Assembly (NCBI RefSeq): GCF_020172085.1
Contig: NZ_JAIVAT010000003.1
Span: 620,001 to 684,000 of the forward strand
Direction of reading: 5' to 3'
DNA length: 64,000 nt
DNA from: Rossellomorea aquimaris
GTDB lineage: Bacteria > Bacillota > Bacilli > Bacillales > Bacillaceae_B
Positions 8,882 to 18,725 of the stretch are shown here, in pieces; position 1 is the stretch's first letter, and each line of letters starts with the position of its first letter. The notes beneath the pieces were generated by a model. It was given only the letters and a program-made list of their open reading frames with translations. It searched no databases and was not told the origin of the DNA. The translations under genes and the position numbers were made by a program.

Positions 8882-9799
8882 ATGGAAAACAAGTTACCTG
8901 CCTCAAAGAGGCTAGTCAAAAGTAATAGATCTTGGATGAACGGTGAATTTAAGGGAAGATTTTTAGTGACACTAAGTGCAATCATTATGATTGCCGCGAC
9001 ACTATCTATCACCATTTTCTTAACTTCAAAAGGTTTACAATCATTTATTAAGAATGGTGTAAGTCCAATTGAGTTCTTAACCAGTCCTGATTGGAATCCT
9101 ACAGGTGAGAATCCACTATTTGGTGCTCTGCCGTTTATATTTGGATCGTTTGCTGTTACGATTCTTTCTGCCTTAATAGCAGCTCCATTAGGAATAGGCG
9201 CGGCAATTTTTATGACAGACATCGCACCATCATGGGGAAGAAAAATCATGCAGCCGATTGTCGAACTCCTTGTCGGAATTCCTTCCGTTGTTTATGGATT
9301 TATAGGGCTTACAGTATTGGTACCTTTTATTCGCAATCATACTTCTGGTATTGGGTTTTCACTTCTGGCGGGGATGATTGTTTTATCCGTGATGATTTTG
9401 CCTACCATCACGACGATTGCCACTGATGCCATGAGTTCATTACCAAAAAGCTTGCGTGATGGGTCATATGCATTAGGTGCAACAAGATGGCAAACCATTA
9501 GAAAAGTATTAGTTCCAGCTGCTCTACCAACCTTATTGACAGCTGTTGTATTAGGTATGGCAAGAGCATTTGGTGAAGCATTAGCGGTACAGATGGTAAT
9601 CGGGAATACGAGGGACCTTCCTCAAAGTTTAGTGGATGCATCAGCAACATTAACAACGATCATCACATTAAATATGGGACATACAACGTATGGAAGTGTG
9701 GAGAACAACACGCTATGGTCAATGGGTCTTATTCTGTTGATAATGTCTTTCGTATTTATCTTATTAATCCGTTACTTATCATCTAGGAGGAAAATCTAA
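8882..9799 (+). CDS. pstC: Phosphate ABC transporter permease PstC
   Basis: A 305-residue inner permease of the PstSCAB importer with about six membrane segments. The cytoplasmic EAA loop for the ATPase is visible as DGSYALGATRWQTIRKVLVPAA. The start is ATG 8882 behind TAGGGGTG. An in-frame ATG at 8831 lies inside the intergenic hairpin stem and is unlikely. Its last base overlaps the pstA start codon. Confidence 0.95.
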   Translation: MENKLPASKRLVKSNRSWMNGEFKGRFLVTLSAIIMIAATLSITIFLTSKGLQSFIKNGVSPIEFLTSPDWNPTGENPLFGALPFIFGSFAVTILSALIAAPLGIGAAIFMTDIAPSWGRKIMQPIVELLVGIPSVVYGFIGLTVLVPFIRNHTSGIGFSLLAGMIVLSVMILPTITTIATDAMSSLPKSLRDGSYALGATRWQTIRKVLVPAALPTLLTAVVLGMARAFGEALAVQMVIGNTRDLPQSLVDASATLTTIITLNMGHTTYGSVENNTLWSMGLILLIMSFVFILLIRYLSSRRKI

Positions 9800-10686
9800 T
9801 GAATAGTAAGAGAGCAGACAAGATCGCCACAGGTTTTTTCATTGGGATAGCAACGATCATCATTGCGCTGTTAGTTGCTCTATTTTCTTATATATTGATT
9901 AAAGGGCTCCCATATGTGACATGGGACTTCTTGACAACACCATCGAGTGCAGTACGTGCGGGTGGAGGAGTACGAGATCAATTATTCAATTCATTCTACA
10001 TCTTGGTCATTACGATGATCATAACGGTTCCGCTTGGTGTTGGCGGAGGTATTTATATGGCTGAATACGCAAAGCCGGGTAAAATAACGAATACCATCCG
10101 TTCTTGTATTGAAGTATTGGCATCATTACCATCTATCGTCATTGGAATGTTTGGATTATTGGTGTTTGTTAATACAACAGGTTGGGGATATACCATTATA
10201 GGTGGAGCATTGGCCCTTACGGTGTTTAACCTCCCTGTATTAGTACGTGTGAGTGAAGATGCCATCAGAGGTGTACCTCGTGAGTTGAAAGAAGCAAGCC
10301 TTGCTCTTGGAATTACAAACTGGCATACGGTGAAAACGGTACTCATTCCAGGTGCATTCCCATCTATTCTGACAGGTGCGATCCTGGCATCCGGACGTGT
10401 ATTCGGAGAAGCAGCAGCACTATTATTTACAGCAGGGCTGTCTACTCCGAGATTGAACTATATGGATTGGAATCCATTCTCGCCTACTTCACCGCTGAAT
10501 TTGTTCAGACCGGCTGAAACACTGGCTGTTCATATATGGGCAGTCAATACCCAAGGGTTAATTCCTGATGTAGACGAAAAAGCAGCAGGTGCATCAGCTG
10601 TCTTGATTCTTTCTGTCTTGATCTTTAACCTGGGTGCACGGTTCATCGGAAGCTACATTCATAATAAAATGACAGCGACAAAATAA
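9799..10686 (+). CDS. pstA: Phosphate ABC transporter permease PstA
   Basis: A 295-residue partner permease of PstC with six membrane segments and the EAA loop KEASLALGITNWHTVKTVL. The overlap with pstC (TAATG) suggests translational coupling. AGGAGG lies just upstream inside pstC. Confidence 0.95.
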   Translation: MNSKRADKIATGFFIGIATIIIALLVALFSYILIKGLPYVTWDFLTTPSSAVRAGGGVRDQLFNSFYILVITMIITVPLGVGGGIYMAEYAKPGKITNTIRSCIEVLASLPSIVIGMFGLLVFVNTTGWGYTIIGGALALTVFNLPVLVRVSEDAIRGVPRELKEASLALGITNWHTVKTVLIPGAFPSILTGAILASGRVFGEAAALLFTAGLSTPRLNYMDWNPFSPTSPLNLFRPAETLAVHIWAVNTQGLIPDVDEKAAGASAVLILSVLIFNLGARFIGSYIHNKMTATK

Positions 10687-10704
10687 TAGAAGGTGTGATA
10701 GTAC

Positions 10705-11520
10705 ATGTCGGTTCAATTAGAAACGAAACAGGAGCGCTCTTCAAGAGTAGCGGATAGAATCAAAAAAGAGACCATCATTGATGTTCAGAATTTAGACTTC
10801 TATTACGGTGATAATCACGCAGTGAAAAATATAAATATGGAAATCGAAAAAAATGCTGTAACGGCTTTGATCGGACCTTCAGGTTGCGGAAAATCAACAT
10901 TTTTAAGAACGGTCAACCGCATGAATGATTTAGTGCCGATCGCCCGTGCAGAAGGGAAAATCATGTATGAAGATGTCAATCTTCTAGGAAAGGACATTGA
11001 TGTCGTTGCCCTGCGGAAAGAAATCGGGATGGTTTTCCAAAAACCGAATCCATTCAGCAAGTCTATATATGAAAACATTGTTCATGCTTTGAAATTCTCT
11101 GGAATCAAAAAGAAGAGTGTGTTGAATGAACTGGTAGAAGAAAGTCTGACAAAAGCGGCACTTTGGGATGAAGTAAAAGACCGCCTTCATACTTCAGCAC
11201 TGTCACTATCTGGTGGGCAGCAGCAGCGTTTATGTATTGCAAGAACGATTGCGATGAAGCCTACTGTCATGTTATTGGATGAGCCCTGCTCGGCGCTTGA
11301 TCCAATCTCAAATGCCAAGATTGAAGAATTGATCACCGATTTAAAGAAAGAATACACGATTGTCATCGTAACCCATAACATGGGGCAGGCATCACGTGTC
11401 TCTGATAAAACGGCATTCTTCTATAATGGGGATTTAGTGGAGTTTGACCAGACCGAGAAAATCTTCACAAATCCATCGGAAAAGAGAACAGAAGACTATA
11501 TTTCAGGGCGTTTCAGTTGA
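10705..11520 (+). CDS. pstBA: Phosphate ABC transporter ATPase, first copy
   Basis: A 271-residue ABC ATPase energising PstCA. It shows Walker [11 protein letters not shown]-loop MVFQKPNPF, signature LSGGQQQR, Walker B VMLLDEP and the switch His in VTHNM. About 25 residues precede the ABC core. Residue 4 of the D-loop region reads PCSALDP where the second copy has PTSALDP, a minor difference. Two adjacent pstB genes are also found in B. subtilis. Confidence 0.95.
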   Translation: MSVQLETKQERSSRVADRIKKETIIDVQNLDFYYGDNHAVKNINMEIEKNAVTALIGPSGCGKSTFLRTVNRMNDLVPIARAEGKIMYEDVNLLGKDIDVVALRKEIGMVFQKPNPFSKSIYENIVHALKFSGIKKKSVLNELVEESLTKAALWDEVKDRLHTSALSLSGGQQQRLCIARTIAMKPTVMLLDEPCSALDPISNAKIEELITDLKKEYTIVIVTHNMGQASRVSDKTAFFYNGDLVEFDQTEKIFTNPSEKRTEDYISGRFS

Positions 11521-11543
11521 TCATTTAGTTGGAGGGGTTTCGT

Positions 11544-12317
11544 GTGTCAGTATCAACAGCAAAAAAAACGGCTTTTAACGTTAACGACTTAAATTTATGG
11601 TATGGAAATAACTATGCATTAAAAAATATTACATTTCCTATTTACGATAAAGAGGTAACAGCCATCATTGGTCCATCGGGTTGTGGAAAATCAACATTTG
11701 TCAAAACATTAAATTTGATGAACCGTTCGGTACCAGGAATCAAAATGTCTGGTGAAATTAATTTTGATGGGACAAATATTCTTTCTGATAAAGTTGACTT
11801 GGTTGAATTAAGGAAGAAAGTAGGGATGGTATTCCAAAAAGGAAATCCGTTTCCTCAAAGCATCTATAACAACATTACGTTCGGCCCGAAAGTACATGGG
11901 GTCAAAAAGAAGAAAGAGCTTGATGAAATTGTCGAGTCCACTTTGAAAAGTGTTGCGTTATGGGATGAAGTAAAAGATCGATTGGATGCCCCGGCTATGG
12001 GTCTTTCAGGTGGTCAACAGCAGCGTCTCTGCATTGCCAGGGCACTCGCAACCAAACCTGATATCCTTTTGATGGACGAACCGACGTCTGCTTTGGATCC
12101 GATCTCTACAGTCAAAATCGAAGAGCTTATCGGTGAACTGAAGAAACAATATACTATCGTTATCGTCACTCATAATATGCAGCAGGCAGCGAGGGTTTCA
12201 GATAAAACCGCCTTTTTCTTACTAGGGGACTTGATTGAACTAGACGAAACGGATAAAATATTCTCTAATCCTACAGACAAAAGAACGGAAGATTATGTGT
12301 CTGGTCGATTCGGATAA
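11544..12317 (+). CDS. pstBB: Phosphate ABC transporter ATPase, second copy
   Basis: A 257-residue paralogue of the preceding gene with all ABC motifs: [33 protein letters not shown] and VTHNM. The start is GTG 11544, seven bases after GGAGGGG; the upstream TTG at 11529 overlaps that site. Two PstB copies could form a heterodimer or be used under different conditions; the sequence does not decide. Confidence 0.94.
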   Translation: MSVSTAKKTAFNVNDLNLWYGNNYALKNITFPIYDKEVTAIIGPSGCGKSTFVKTLNLMNRSVPGIKMSGEINFDGTNILSDKVDLVELRKKVGMVFQKGNPFPQSIYNNITFGPKVHGVKKKKELDEIVESTLKSVALWDEVKDRLDAPAMGLSGGQQQRLCIARALATKPDILLMDEPTSALDPISTVKIEELIGELKKQYTIVIVTHNMQQAARVSDKTAFFLLGDLIELDETDKIFSNPTDKRTEDYVSGRFG

Positions 12318-12371
12318 TGCATACTCAAAGAAAAAAGGTTCTTCAACATTACTTAGCAAAGGGGAATAAGT

Positions 12372-13031
12372 ATGGCGATAAGAAGAAATTTTGATAATAA
12401 TTTAAAAGAGTTAAAAGACAAGCTATTTGATATGGCTGATCTTGCTAAAACGTCTTTAAAAGAGTCCGTGGTTGCCTTAAAGACTCAAGACATGGAAAAA
12501 GCAGAGGAAATCATTAAAAAAGACCATCTCATTAACCAATATGATAATGAAATCAATAATCTTGCCATTATATTGATTGCGAAAGAATCTCCAGTAGCAA
12601 CCGACTTGCGAAAAATCATCTCTGCACTGCGAATTTGTTCAGAGATTGAACGGATCGGGGATATGGCTACGAATATCGCTAAGTCTACGCTGCATATAGG
12701 GAATCAAAAATTGATTAAACCGATTGAAGAAATTCCTAGAATGCTCTCGATTGCTGAAGAAATGCTTGAAGAAGCACTGACGGCTTTTTATTCCGAGGAT
12801 GCATCCATGGCCAAAAAAGTGGCTGACCGTGATGACGAAGTAGATGAATTATACGGTCAACTAGTGAAGGAATTGATGACCTATATTCCGAACTATCCAA
12901 ATGAAATCAGCCAGATCACGCAACTTGCCTTTACGTGCAGATATATCGAACGCGTAGCGGATCATGTGACGAATATTTGTGAAAACGTCATTTTCCTAGT
13001 GACAGGTGAACGTTTTGACTTGAATAATTAA
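12372..13031 (+). CDS. phoU: Phosphate transport regulator PhoU
   Basis: A 219-residue helical protein with two PhoU repeats carrying the metal-binding signatures EIERIGDMATNI and YIERVADHVTNI. It links PstSCAB activity to the phosphate two-component system and restrains uptake. It ends the operon before a strong terminator. To my knowledge B. subtilis 168 has no phoU in its pst operon, so this locus is more complete. Confidence 0.95.
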   Translation: MAIRRNFDNNLKELKDKLFDMADLAKTSLKESVVALKTQDMEKAEEIIKKDHLINQYDNEINNLAIILIAKESPVATDLRKIISALRICSEIERIGDMATNIAKSTLHIGNQKLIKPIEEIPRMLSIAEEMLEEALTAFYSEDASMAKKVADRDDEVDELYGQLVKELMTYIPNYPNEISQITQLAFTCRYIERVADHVTNICENVIFLVTGERFDLNN

Positions 13032-13036
13032 AATGA

Positions 13037-13070
13037 CAAGCGTCTCTTCATGTGAAGAGGCGCTTTTTTT
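13037..13070 (+). terminator. Terminator ending the pst-phoU operon
   Basis: AGCGTCTCTTCA/TGAAGAGGCGCT stem followed by eight T. Confidence 0.95.
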
Positions 13071-13196
13071 TATTGATTTATCTGTAATGGGCTCCTTTGT
13101 AAAGATTATATTAAGATAATGACGAAAGTATAGAAAAAATGGGTATTTTGGTACATATTCTTAATAGACACAAAGTTTTACATACAGGAGGATCCA

Positions 13197-14957
13197 ATGT
13201 TGAAAATATCTATTCCTATTAGAAAATATGTACCAAGAATAAAAGTTAATCGATTTTTTTCAAGGATTTCATATTATCATTCCATAAAAAACAAACTTGC
13301 CTACACGTTTCTATTGAATGCCATGCTGTTTATTTCATGTGTAGGATTAGCCCTATTCAGTTTGAATCATTTGATGCAGGATATGAGATATATGAAAGAG
13401 ACAGGAGAACATTCCGTGGAAATCACGGAACTGAGCAGGCTGATTAATGCCAAGGATATCCGAATTGCTGATTACATAACGTTTTTAAAAGATGAAGATG
13501 TGAAAGAGTATCGTAAATTACGAGTAGAGCTTAATCAAAAGACCGATGAAATACTAAAAGGCTTGAATAAAGAAGATCAAGCAATGATTCAGACATTTTC
13601 TCAGAATAATAACACCATCGATGAGCTGTTCATTAAAGAAGTCGCACCAGCCGTCGTCCGCTTGGATGAAGGCATTTATACGGATGCAAGGATGAAAATT
13701 AGTCACCTTAGGGACGAAAATAACAATCTTTTAATGGAAATAAGAGAACGGACGCTTCAGAAACAAGACTCTGTATTGAAAACAACGGAAAATAATATGA
13801 ACTCACTCTTTTTCTGGTTGATTGGATTTGTACTTCTTTCCATGGTCGCAAGTGGATTCATTGTAACGATTGTTTCAAACAAGATAAATAGGAGCATTGG
13901 AAAAATACTGAACGTTACTAAAGCAGTTGCCCAGGGTGATTTAACCCAATCTGTTCCTCCAACAAGGAGCAAGGATGAAATAGGTCAGTTAAACTTCTCC
14001 ATCAGACATATGGTAGAACGTCTAAGGGAGCTTGTAGTTGCAATTAAAGACGGATCTTCTACCGTCCAGGGAAATAGCCAGCATATCAAATCCCTGGCGG
14101 ATTCTATCAATGCTTCAAGTCACCAGGTAGCTGATTCCATGTATCGGCTATCCAGCAGTTCAGAAGATCAAGTGGCAGCTGCCCATCAACTCAATCATCA
14201 GTACCAAACTTTCAATGATCAGGTCACTCAAGTAGAAAGAAATGGGCACTCACTTTCAGAACTCTCTACCTATATGCAAGGGATTACAGTAAAAGGATTC
14301 GCATCCATGAATTCTACAACGGATCAAATTGAAATGGTGTATAAGAAAATAAAGAAAACATACGATCTTCTGGATCGATTAGAGGGTAGTGCAACCGAAA
14401 TCAGCAATCTGACAAAGAGCATCAAAAAAATTGCCGATCAGACCAATTTACTTTCACTAAATGCATCAATTGAGGCTGCAAGAGCGGGAGAAGCTGGTAA
14501 AGGGTTTTCAGTGGTAGCCAACGAAGTGCGCAAGTTGGCACAGGATGTAGACTCCTCTTTGATTGAAATGAATCATAGCGTTTTGAATGTTCAACAAATA
14601 TCAAGTGAAGTTTCCAGTTCGTTAAAAGATGGATACAAAGAGCTTGGTATCGGGAAGGTGAATATCCAAACAACCGGAAATCATTTCAAGGAAATGAAGG
14701 AGCAGGTATCTGGTATGGATCAAAATATTACGGATATTTCAGGAAGTCTGGAGCTGTTGAAAGAATATATGAACCATATTCAGGGAGCATTTCAAAGTGT
14801 TTCTGCTGTCGGTAAAGAGTTTAACAACGGAACGATTACCATAAATTCTTCTGTCCAGGAACAAAATGGGTTAATTGAAACCTTATATGGGCAGTCGGAT
14901 GACTTGATTCAGAAAGCAAATCAGCTTTCGGATTTGGTCAAAACGTTTAAAATGTAA
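13197..14957 (+). CDS. Methyl-accepting chemotaxis protein
   Basis: A 586-residue chemoreceptor. Membrane segments lie at about residues 40-60 and 200-222, enclosing an extracytoplasmic helical sensor of about 140 residues (four-helix-bundle type). A HAMP domain follows, then the signalling coiled coil with the conserved tip containing [23 protein letters not shown] 13197 follows AGGAGG. It should couple to CheA/CheW. The ligand is unknown; its place after the phosphate operon is suggestive but not evidence. Confidence 0.92.
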   Translation: MLKISIPIRKYVPRIKVNRFFSRISYYHSIKNKLAYTFLLNAMLFISCVGLALFSLNHLMQDMRYMKETGEHSVEITELSRLINAKDIRIADYITFLKDEDVKEYRKLRVELNQKTDEILKGLNKEDQAMIQTFSQNNNTIDELFIKEVAPAVVRLDEGIYTDARMKISHLRDENNNLLMEIRERTLQKQDSVLKTTENNMNSLFFWLIGFVLLSMVASGFIVTIVSNKINRSIGKILNVTKAVAQGDLTQSVPPTRSKDEIGQLNFSIRHMVERLRELVVAIKDGSSTVQGNSQHIKSLADSINASSHQVADSMYRLSSSSEDQVAAAHQLNHQYQTFNDQVTQVERNGHSLSELSTYMQGITVKGFASMNSTTDQIEMVYKKIKKTYDLLDRLEGSATEISNLTKSIKKIADQTNLLSLNASIEAARAGEAGKGFSVVANEVRKLAQDVDSSLIEMNHSVLNVQQISSEVSSSLKDGYKELGIGKVNIQTTGNHFKEMKEQVSGMDQNITDISGSLELLKEYMNHIQGAFQSVSAVGKEFNNGTITINSSVQEQNGLIETLYGQSDDLIQKANQLSDLVKTFKM

Positions 14958-14999
14958 AAAAACGGCTAACTCCAGAATAATGGAGTTGGCCGTTTTTTA
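14958..14999. terminator. Bidirectional terminator
   Basis: AAACGGCTAACTCCA/TGGAGTTGGCCGTTT flanked by A- and T-runs. It serves the chemoreceptor and the convergent gene at 15020-15352. Confidence 0.92.
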
Positions 15000-15019
15000 T
15001 TGAAATAGATTAGTCGCAT

Positions 15020-15352
15020 TTAAGAGTCTTTAATGACGGACAGGACTTCTTGCTTGGACAAAGTGGATTGTTTTGTAATCTGATCTACGTTTACACCCTG
15101 TTTATGAAGTGAAATGACTTGATTCTTAATGATTTCATTAATCGGGTTTTTGCGAAATGAAATATCTCCATCCATCATCAGTTCTTCTTCCAAAACGCTT
15201 ATTCGCTTCTTTAACTTATAATGCTCTTCTAGAACATTCATCGATAATTCTTCTATATCTTTCTCCATATCACGATACCGATCCCGTTGAAAAAACGAAA
15301 TGACTAATAACAAAATAGAGAAGCTGACTAATCCAATGAATAGTATAGTCAC
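15020..15352 (-). CDS. Small membrane-anchored protein with C-terminal helix-turn-helix-like segment
   Basis: 110 residues: an N-terminal membrane anchor (residues 2-20), a charged coiled coil (about 28-65) and a C-terminal segment GVNVDQITKQSTLSKQEVLS that resembles a short helix-turn-helix. The architecture recalls SwrB/YlxL-type proteins, but I cannot assign a family. No strong ribosome-binding site is visible next to the ATG. Confidence 0.6.
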   Translation of the reverse strand: MTILFIGLVSFSILLLVISFFQRDRYRDMEKDIEELSMNVLEEHYKLKKRISVLEEELMMDGDISFRKNPINEIIKNQVISLHKQGVNVDQITKQSTLSKQEVLSVIKDS

Positions 15353-15693
15353 TATATCACCCCATGCTGATTTCTTCTTCTTTATTTATAGCATAGTTAA
15401 CGCGCTAACTCTATAAGACAGCAGGATGAATTTGTGGGATATACCAAAAATTTGTCGAAAATCACGAAAGAAAATTGTCGGTCTTCAATTGTAAACGCTT
15501 TATTACCATTTTAGCATAATAATTTACAAAAAAAATGCAGGTTGAATCCTTCTATCACAGCGTGTAACAAGATACGACAAAATGCGTTTATTGTAGGTTT
15601 TTCAATACGGTGTTACGATAAATTTAAGTATAATTGTCATAATATTTAGATTGAAATCATATAATATATGTTTACTCTTTAGGAGGAATTGTT
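15353..15693. promoter_or_regulatory. Divergent intergenic region with cre-like site
   Basis: 341 bases between the small membrane protein and the carbohydrate cluster. Two signals stand out: a near-palindrome AGTTAACGCGCTAACT at 15395-15410, and TGTAAACGCTTTAT at 15490-15503, which fits the CcpA cre consensus at 12 of 14 positions. The rest is AT-rich with several possible -10 boxes (for example TATAAT at 15659-15664) and AGGAGG just before the TTG start at 15694. Catabolite control of the cluster is plausible, not shown. Confidence 0.4.
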
Positions 15694-16404
15694 TTGATTA
15701 CAGAAATTATCAAGTTAAAGGAACAAGGAGTGTCTTTCAGGAAGATCGCCAAGGAATTGAATACTACCGTTGGGAAAGTTCAATATCAATGGGTGAAGTA
15801 CCAGAAAGCATTAGAGAAAAGCCAGGAACCTCAAGAATTGCAAGCAGTTGATGTGTTGGATCAGGAAATACCCAAAAAACGTGTCGGAAGAGCTTCATTC
15901 GGCAGGAGGATGCCAAAGAAGAGGGCCAAGAATCCAAGGTCTACCGAGTTATCAATTATGTTTTCTACTTCTTCGAGAATCTATTGTCACTGGAACATTC
16001 CTCATGATTGGATACGGCATGTGAAAGAACATTTTAATATGGGCACCGCTCCTCAGCCATTTGTTCTTCGGTTATACGATATTACCTCAATTTCCTTTAA
16101 CGGACATAATCACCATCACCATTCAGACTCCTATGTGCCTTTTACTGAAAGCGATTGGTTCGTAAACGGTTTGAAGGAAAACCGGAGTTACTGCATGGAA
16201 ATCGGACTGCGGTTACCCTCAGGTGACTTTGTTGCATTCACTCGTTCCAATGTCCTTCATACACCAAGAACATCTCATCATCAGGAGGTTCATAGTATGA
16301 AAGAGCTGATTGAATATGAGCAAGGGCTAATAAAGGAGCCAAAGTGGGTCGAACATGTGAGCACGTATTCGTATTATGTTATGAATGGGGGGGAGAAAGC
16401 ATGA
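15694..16404 (+). CDS. DUF4912 domain protein
   Basis: A 236-residue protein starting at TTG 15694, six bases after AGGAGGAA. Residues 1-35 look like a resolvase-type helix-turn-helix (LKEQGVSFRKIAKELNTT). A basic linker follows, then a DUF4912 beta domain from about residue 88 (RIYCHWNIPHDW, then LRLYDIT and YCMEIG). Such domains often accompany polysaccharide enzymes and may bind carbohydrate. It overlaps the next gene by ATGA, so the two are co-translated. In B. subtilis the same slot holds yqgL. Confidence 0.75.
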   Translation: MITEIIKLKEQGVSFRKIAKELNTTVGKVQYQWVKYQKALEKSQEPQELQAVDVLDQEIPKKRVGRASFGRRMPKKRAKNPRSTELSIMFSTSSRIYCHWNIPHDWIRHVKEHFNMGTAPQPFVLRLYDITSISFNGHNHHHHSDSYVPFTESDWFVNGLKENRSYCMEIGLRLPSGDFVAFTRSNVLHTPRTSHHQEVHSMKELIEYEQGLIKEPKWVEHVSTYSYYVMNGGEKA

Positions 16405-18725
16405 AGTCTTTAGCGGAAATCATTGTTTATCCAGCATACAATGGGATGAAATTCTCTCAATGGAATGAGCAGGAAGAGGTGCTTTCTTCGATGCTTATTG
16501 AGAATAGTGAGTTGATCGATTTCCTGGAACGGAATGATGGACCTTCCATTCCTGTTGTATTGAACCCTCTCATCTTTTCCCTTTTTATGAGTAAGGAATT
16601 TAAAGAGAAGGCCAATGAATTCATTCAAACCAATCTTCTGCAAGCAGGAACCGATGATAAACATAAATGGCAGCGCATCTATTCACAGTGGACAACATAT
16701 GACATGAATCTTGTACAAGCCTACAAACACCTTACAGTAGATGGGAAGGTCCACGTCATTCCTACGACGGTAAGTACGTTTCCTTTAACCCATTACAGGA
16801 CCCCGCGAGCCATTGAATCCCAGGTGAGGATGAGTAGTTTACTATTCAAACATTATTTCCAGATGATCCCTAAAGCATTCTGGTTACCTCAAGCTGCTTA
16901 TGTACCAGGAATCGATCTCTATCTTATCCAGCAAGGAATTGAATTCAGCTTCATATCGTCCTTTTCTTATGAACATAGTGAGAAAGAACAAGACAGCGGT
17001 GTTACAAGGACACCAAGAGGATTGAAGCTTCTTCCTATTTCACAGGGAAGCATAGGGGCGCGTGGAGAGAGCAATCATCCACTGTCGATCATATGTATAA
17101 AAGAGCTTTCAGACTACGAGGAATTAAAGACTTTTGATAAGGGGAATGCTCATCATGAACTAGAAGTGATGATGGAAAAATCAACCTCTCTATCAAGAAT
17201 AGGATTCGGGTATCTTGGTATGGAAAAGCAGATCCCAATCATGCCTGATTCAGCAATCAGAAATGTTCGTGTTATCCACCGCATGGAGGAGCAACTAGAG
17301 GATCTGTTAACCTTGACAGGTGAATCAGAGTGGACTTATCAGCTCATAAGAGAATGGGTTTCATCCATGGAAGGATACAATGACGAAAATGGAATATCGA
17401 CGGTCCATTTTGACCGGCTGATGGAACAAGTCAAAGACGGCCAAAAAGATGGTCATCTGCTTCTTCATCGCAAAGGGATGGTTCCATTTCCAAATGATGA
17501 AATACTTGAGAAACTCTCATCAGACAAAAGGACCGACGTAGAAGAGATGATTGAATCAGTCCTGATCCTTTCCTGGGAGTATCCTCCAAATATCGTAGGG
17601 GGATTGTCGAGGCATGTGTATGACCTTGCTAACAATCTTGTGAAAAAGGGTAAACATGTGCATGTTCTGACGACCAAAGCGAATGATGCCCTCTCCCTCG
17701 AGAAAATGGAAGGTGTCACGATTCACCGTGTTCATCCATTGCATCCGTACGAAGAAGATTTCTTTAAATGGGTATTCGATTTAAATCAAACCTTTATCCA
17801 TTACGCCCATGATTTAATAAAAGATGAAAGGATCACACATATTCATGCCCATGATTGGATTGTTTCGACATCAGCGATGAAGCTGAAAGAATACTATTCC
17901 ATCCCGTTGATTACAACGATACATGCTACGGAACACGGCAGAAATCAAGGGATCTACACCGATTTACAACACAAAATCCACAGAGAAGAACAGCTTCTCA
18001 TCAAAGCATCTGATCACCTGATTGTGTGTAGTGAGCATATGAAAGAGGAAATCAAGAGTCTATTCACCATTGAAGCACCGATAGCCGTCATCCCAAACGG
18101 TGTTGAACTGGAGAAGTTGGATCAGTCTTCCCCATATGTCTTTAAGCAACCATCGACACCTTACTTCTTTTCGATTGGTAGAATGGTTCATGAAAAAGGG
18201 TTTGATACAATCATCCGGGTAGCTTCTCGATTGAAGAATGAAGGCAATCATATCTCGTTTATCATAGCAGGGAAGGGGCCGATGCTTGAACATTATCGAA
18301 AGATGGTCGTTCAAGAAAACCTTACTGATATCGTTTCTTTCGTAGGATATATATCCGATAGAGAACGGAACGATTATTTGAAGAATTGTTTGGCAGTCAT
18401 CTTCCCAAGCCTGTACGAACCTTTTGGGATCGTTGCTCTGGAAGCGATGGCGTTCCGAAAAGGAGTGGTCGCTTCCAATACCGGAGGATTGAAGTCCATT
18501 GTGAAGCATGAACAGACCGGTTTATTATTCGAACCCAACCATGAACAAAGTCTTTATACCCAATTGGTTTCTTTAATCCAAGATCCTCAAAAGTCGGAGC
18601 AGTTGGGAAATCTGGGCTTTAAAATGGCACAATCCATGTTCAGTTGGGATCGGATCGCAGATCAAACCATCCATATATATGAAGATGTCCTTCTTCAATC
18701 GAAAGTAGAGGGCGTAAAGAGATGA
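16401..18725 (+). CDS. GH57-like domain fused to GT4 glycosyltransferase
   Basis: 774 residues, starting at ATG 16401 (ATGA overlap). The first 330 or so resemble GH57 alpha-glucan enzymes, with FWLPQAAYVPGIDLYL aligning to the GH57 WLPE..Y.PG.D motif; the usual nucleophile Glu is Gln here. From about residue 395 a GT4/GlgA-like transferase begins (ILSWEYPPNIVGGLSRHVY), with IAGKGPM and the donor-site EX7E motif in EPFGIVALEAM. It probably transfers sugar from a nucleotide sugar to a glucan or similar acceptor in the cytosol, with the N-terminal half as a binding rather than hydrolytic module. B. subtilis has a shorter GT-like yqgM near here. Confidence 0.82.
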   Translation: MKSLAEIIVYPAYNGMKFSQWNEQEEVLSSMLIENSELIDFLERNDGPSIPVVLNPLIFSLFMSKEFKEKANEFIQTNLLQAGTDDKHKWQRIYSQWTTYDMNLVQAYKHLTVDGKVHVIPTTVSTFPLTHYRTPRAIESQVRMSSLLFKHYFQMIPKAFWLPQAAYVPGIDLYLIQQGIEFSFISSFSYEHSEKEQDSGVTRTPRGLKLLPISQGSIGARGESNHPLSIICIKELSDYEELKTFDKGNAHHELEVMMEKSTSLSRIGFGYLGMEKQIPIMPDSAIRNVRVIHRMEEQLEDLLTLTGESEWTYQLIREWVSSMEGYNDENGISTVHFDRLMEQVKDGQKDGHLLLHRKGMVPFPNDEILEKLSSDKRTDVEEMIESVLILSWEYPPNIVGGLSRHVYDLANNLVKKGKHVHVLTTKANDALSLEKMEGVTIHRVHPLHPYEEDFFKWVFDLNQTFIHYAHDLIKDERITHIHAHDWIVSTSAMKLKEYYSIPLITTIHATEHGRNQGIYTDLQHKIHREEQLLIKASDHLIVCSEHMKEEIKSLFTIEAPIAVIPNGVELEKLDQSSPYVFKQPSTPYFFSIGRMVHEKGFDTIIRVASRLKNEGNHISFIIAGKGPMLEHYRKMVVQENLTDIVSFVGYISDRERNDYLKNCLAVIFPSLYEPFGIVALEAMAFRKGVVASNTGGLKSIVKHEQTGLLFEPNHEQSLYTQLVSLIQDPQKSEQLGNLGFKMAQSMFSWDRIADQTIHIYEDVLLQSKVEGVKR

